Assembly (NCBI GenBank): GCA_003024985.2
Contig: PXIH01S0000034.1
DNA length: 18,457 nt
Direction: 5' to 3' (one strand)
From: Euperipatoides rowelli
Lineage: Eukaryota; Onychophora; Udeonychophora; Euonychophora; Peripatopsidae
The notes beneath the pieces are model-generated. The model made no database searches and was not told where the DNA came from. It saw only the letters and a list, made by a program, of their open reading frames with translations. Positions 17,955 through 18,457 of the stretch are shown here, piece by piece. Made by a program: the position numbers and the translations under genes. Every line of letters starts with the position of its first letter. The stretch's first letter is position 1.

Positions 17955-18109
17955 CTGGAAAGTTAAACTGAACATAGGTAAAACATGAACTTGTGCATGA
18001 TGTGGATCCACAGTAAGGAGTTTAGTAATTTGTTCATCTTCAAGACAATTCAAAGTTTTCATTTTTCCTTTGTTGACAAACACCCGAGATTGTAATGCTT
18101 CAGCTACTC
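17955..18109 (-). CDS. DCLRE1A: DCLRE1A/SNM1A-like nuclease, third-from-last coding exon
   Basis: An acceptor (TTTGTAG) precedes 18109 and a donor (CAG|GTAATC) follows 17955. The exon is 155 bases: two bases finishing a split codon, probably Gly, then 51 codons, leaving in phase 0. The peptide begins VAEALQSRVFVNKGKMKTLN, continues CLEDEQITKLLT and ends VHVLPMFSLTFQ. It corresponds to the SNM1A catalytic-domain stretch after the KEKVFL region; the human protein has SQEKYKTLQCLN and VHLLPM here. The earlier exons, with the metal-binding H-x-H-x-D-H motif and any N-terminal zinc finger, lie outside the window. With the two exons downstream it gives about 148 residues of the C-terminal beta-CASP part. 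Confidence 0.9.
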
Positions 18110-18172
18110 CTACAAATAGAAGGTATGCAGAATACTTGAAAGAATAGCATTATTATTATTTTTAATATATTA
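18110..18172 (-). other. Intron sequence upstream of the DCLRE1A-like exon
   Basis: A short AT-rich stretch between the splice acceptor at 18110 and the LINE fragment. No feature is seen. Confidence 0.6.
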
Positions 18173-18457
18173 ATGGATGATTACAATGTACATGTAGATT
18201 TTAGTGGAATAGAAGGGGGAGGGTGAATAATGTAAACATTTTCACTAATTTTTTAAAAACAATAATATTGTATTAAATTGGGATCCATTAACAGTAGGAG
18301 AAATAACTTGGGACGGAAGCAGAATTAAATCAACTATAGATTACATATTGTGTAACCAATCAACATATAATTTTAAGTCTATTTATTGATGAGGATAAAA
18401 AAATATATTGATTCAGACCATAATTTAATGATTTGTAAAAGCAGCTTAAACAATAAA
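18173..18457 (+). pseudogene. LINE (non-LTR retrotransposon) endonuclease fragment, cut by the window end
   Basis: In shifting plus-strand frames the sequence encodes an apurinic-type endonuclease C-terminus. A DDYNVHV segment stands where these proteins have GDFNAHV. LNWDPLTVGEITWDGSRI and STIDYILCN (18276-18356) follow. After two stops and a frameshift, DSDHNLM at about 18410 carries the SDH motif with the catalytic histidine. The order and spacing fit the last ~90 residues of the domain that nicks target DNA in LINEs. Stops and frameshifts make it dead. It lies in an intron, opposite to the host gene. The reverse transcriptase, if any remains, would be to the right of the window. Confidence 0.75.

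Noticed and set aside
1-18457. CRISPR arrays, bacterial operons, ribosome-binding sites and prokaryotic terminators.
   Set aside because: The sequence is from an intron-bearing animal genome. No spaced direct-repeat array or operon-like gene spacing is present.

Overview
This is an AT-rich (roughly 70% A+T by eye), intron-containing window from an animal genome, most likely an invertebrate. Three features support that: exons with canonical GT/AG borders and AATAAA signals, a recognisable animal DNA-repair gene, and a mixed load of decayed LTR, SINE, LINE and MITE-like elements. I cannot name the species. Most of the window is non-coding, and most short open frames in it are chance.

Layout. 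(1) 1-868: AT-rich DNA, probably an intron, with two perfect hairpins. (2) 869-999 (+): last coding exon of an unrecognised gene with a Ser/Arg-rich C-terminal tail. Its 3'UTR runs to about 1790 and contains a duplicated small hairpin. (3) 1790-4341: AT-rich intergenic DNA with a poly(A)-tailed fragment of U2 snRNA (antisense) and a roughly 190-bp snap-back repeat. (4) 4342-9477: a decayed Ty3/gypsy-type LTR retrotransposon read on the minus strand. It runs 5' LTR 8949-9477, gag, protease, reverse transcriptase, RNase H, integrase, 3' LTR 4342-4626. A tRNA-derived SINE (6802-7134) has inserted inside its reverse transcriptase, with a perfect 15-bp target-site duplication. (5) 9478-12069: AT-rich intergenic DNA with a C20-A22 homopolymer junction. 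(6) 12070-18457: the 3' part of a DCLRE1A/SNM1A-type DNA cross-link repair nuclease gene on the minus strand. Its last three coding exons are 17955-18109, 14313-14454 and 12259-12410, and all splice sites and reading phases agree. Its introns hold a 681-bp MITE-like element carrying ten GCGCC motifs, a second U2 5'-end fragment, several hairpins, and a broken LINE endonuclease fragment at the right edge.

The two host genes converge on a gene-free interval of about 10 kb filled by the retrotransposon. The transposon parts show a clear order of events: the LTR element came first, then the SINE, and both have decayed. The best leads for something undescribed are the GCGCC-rich inverted-repeat element, the two U2-derived fragments, the unexplained excess of TACTGTA/TACAGTA, and the SINE family itself. 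I saw no sign of a new multi-gene system.
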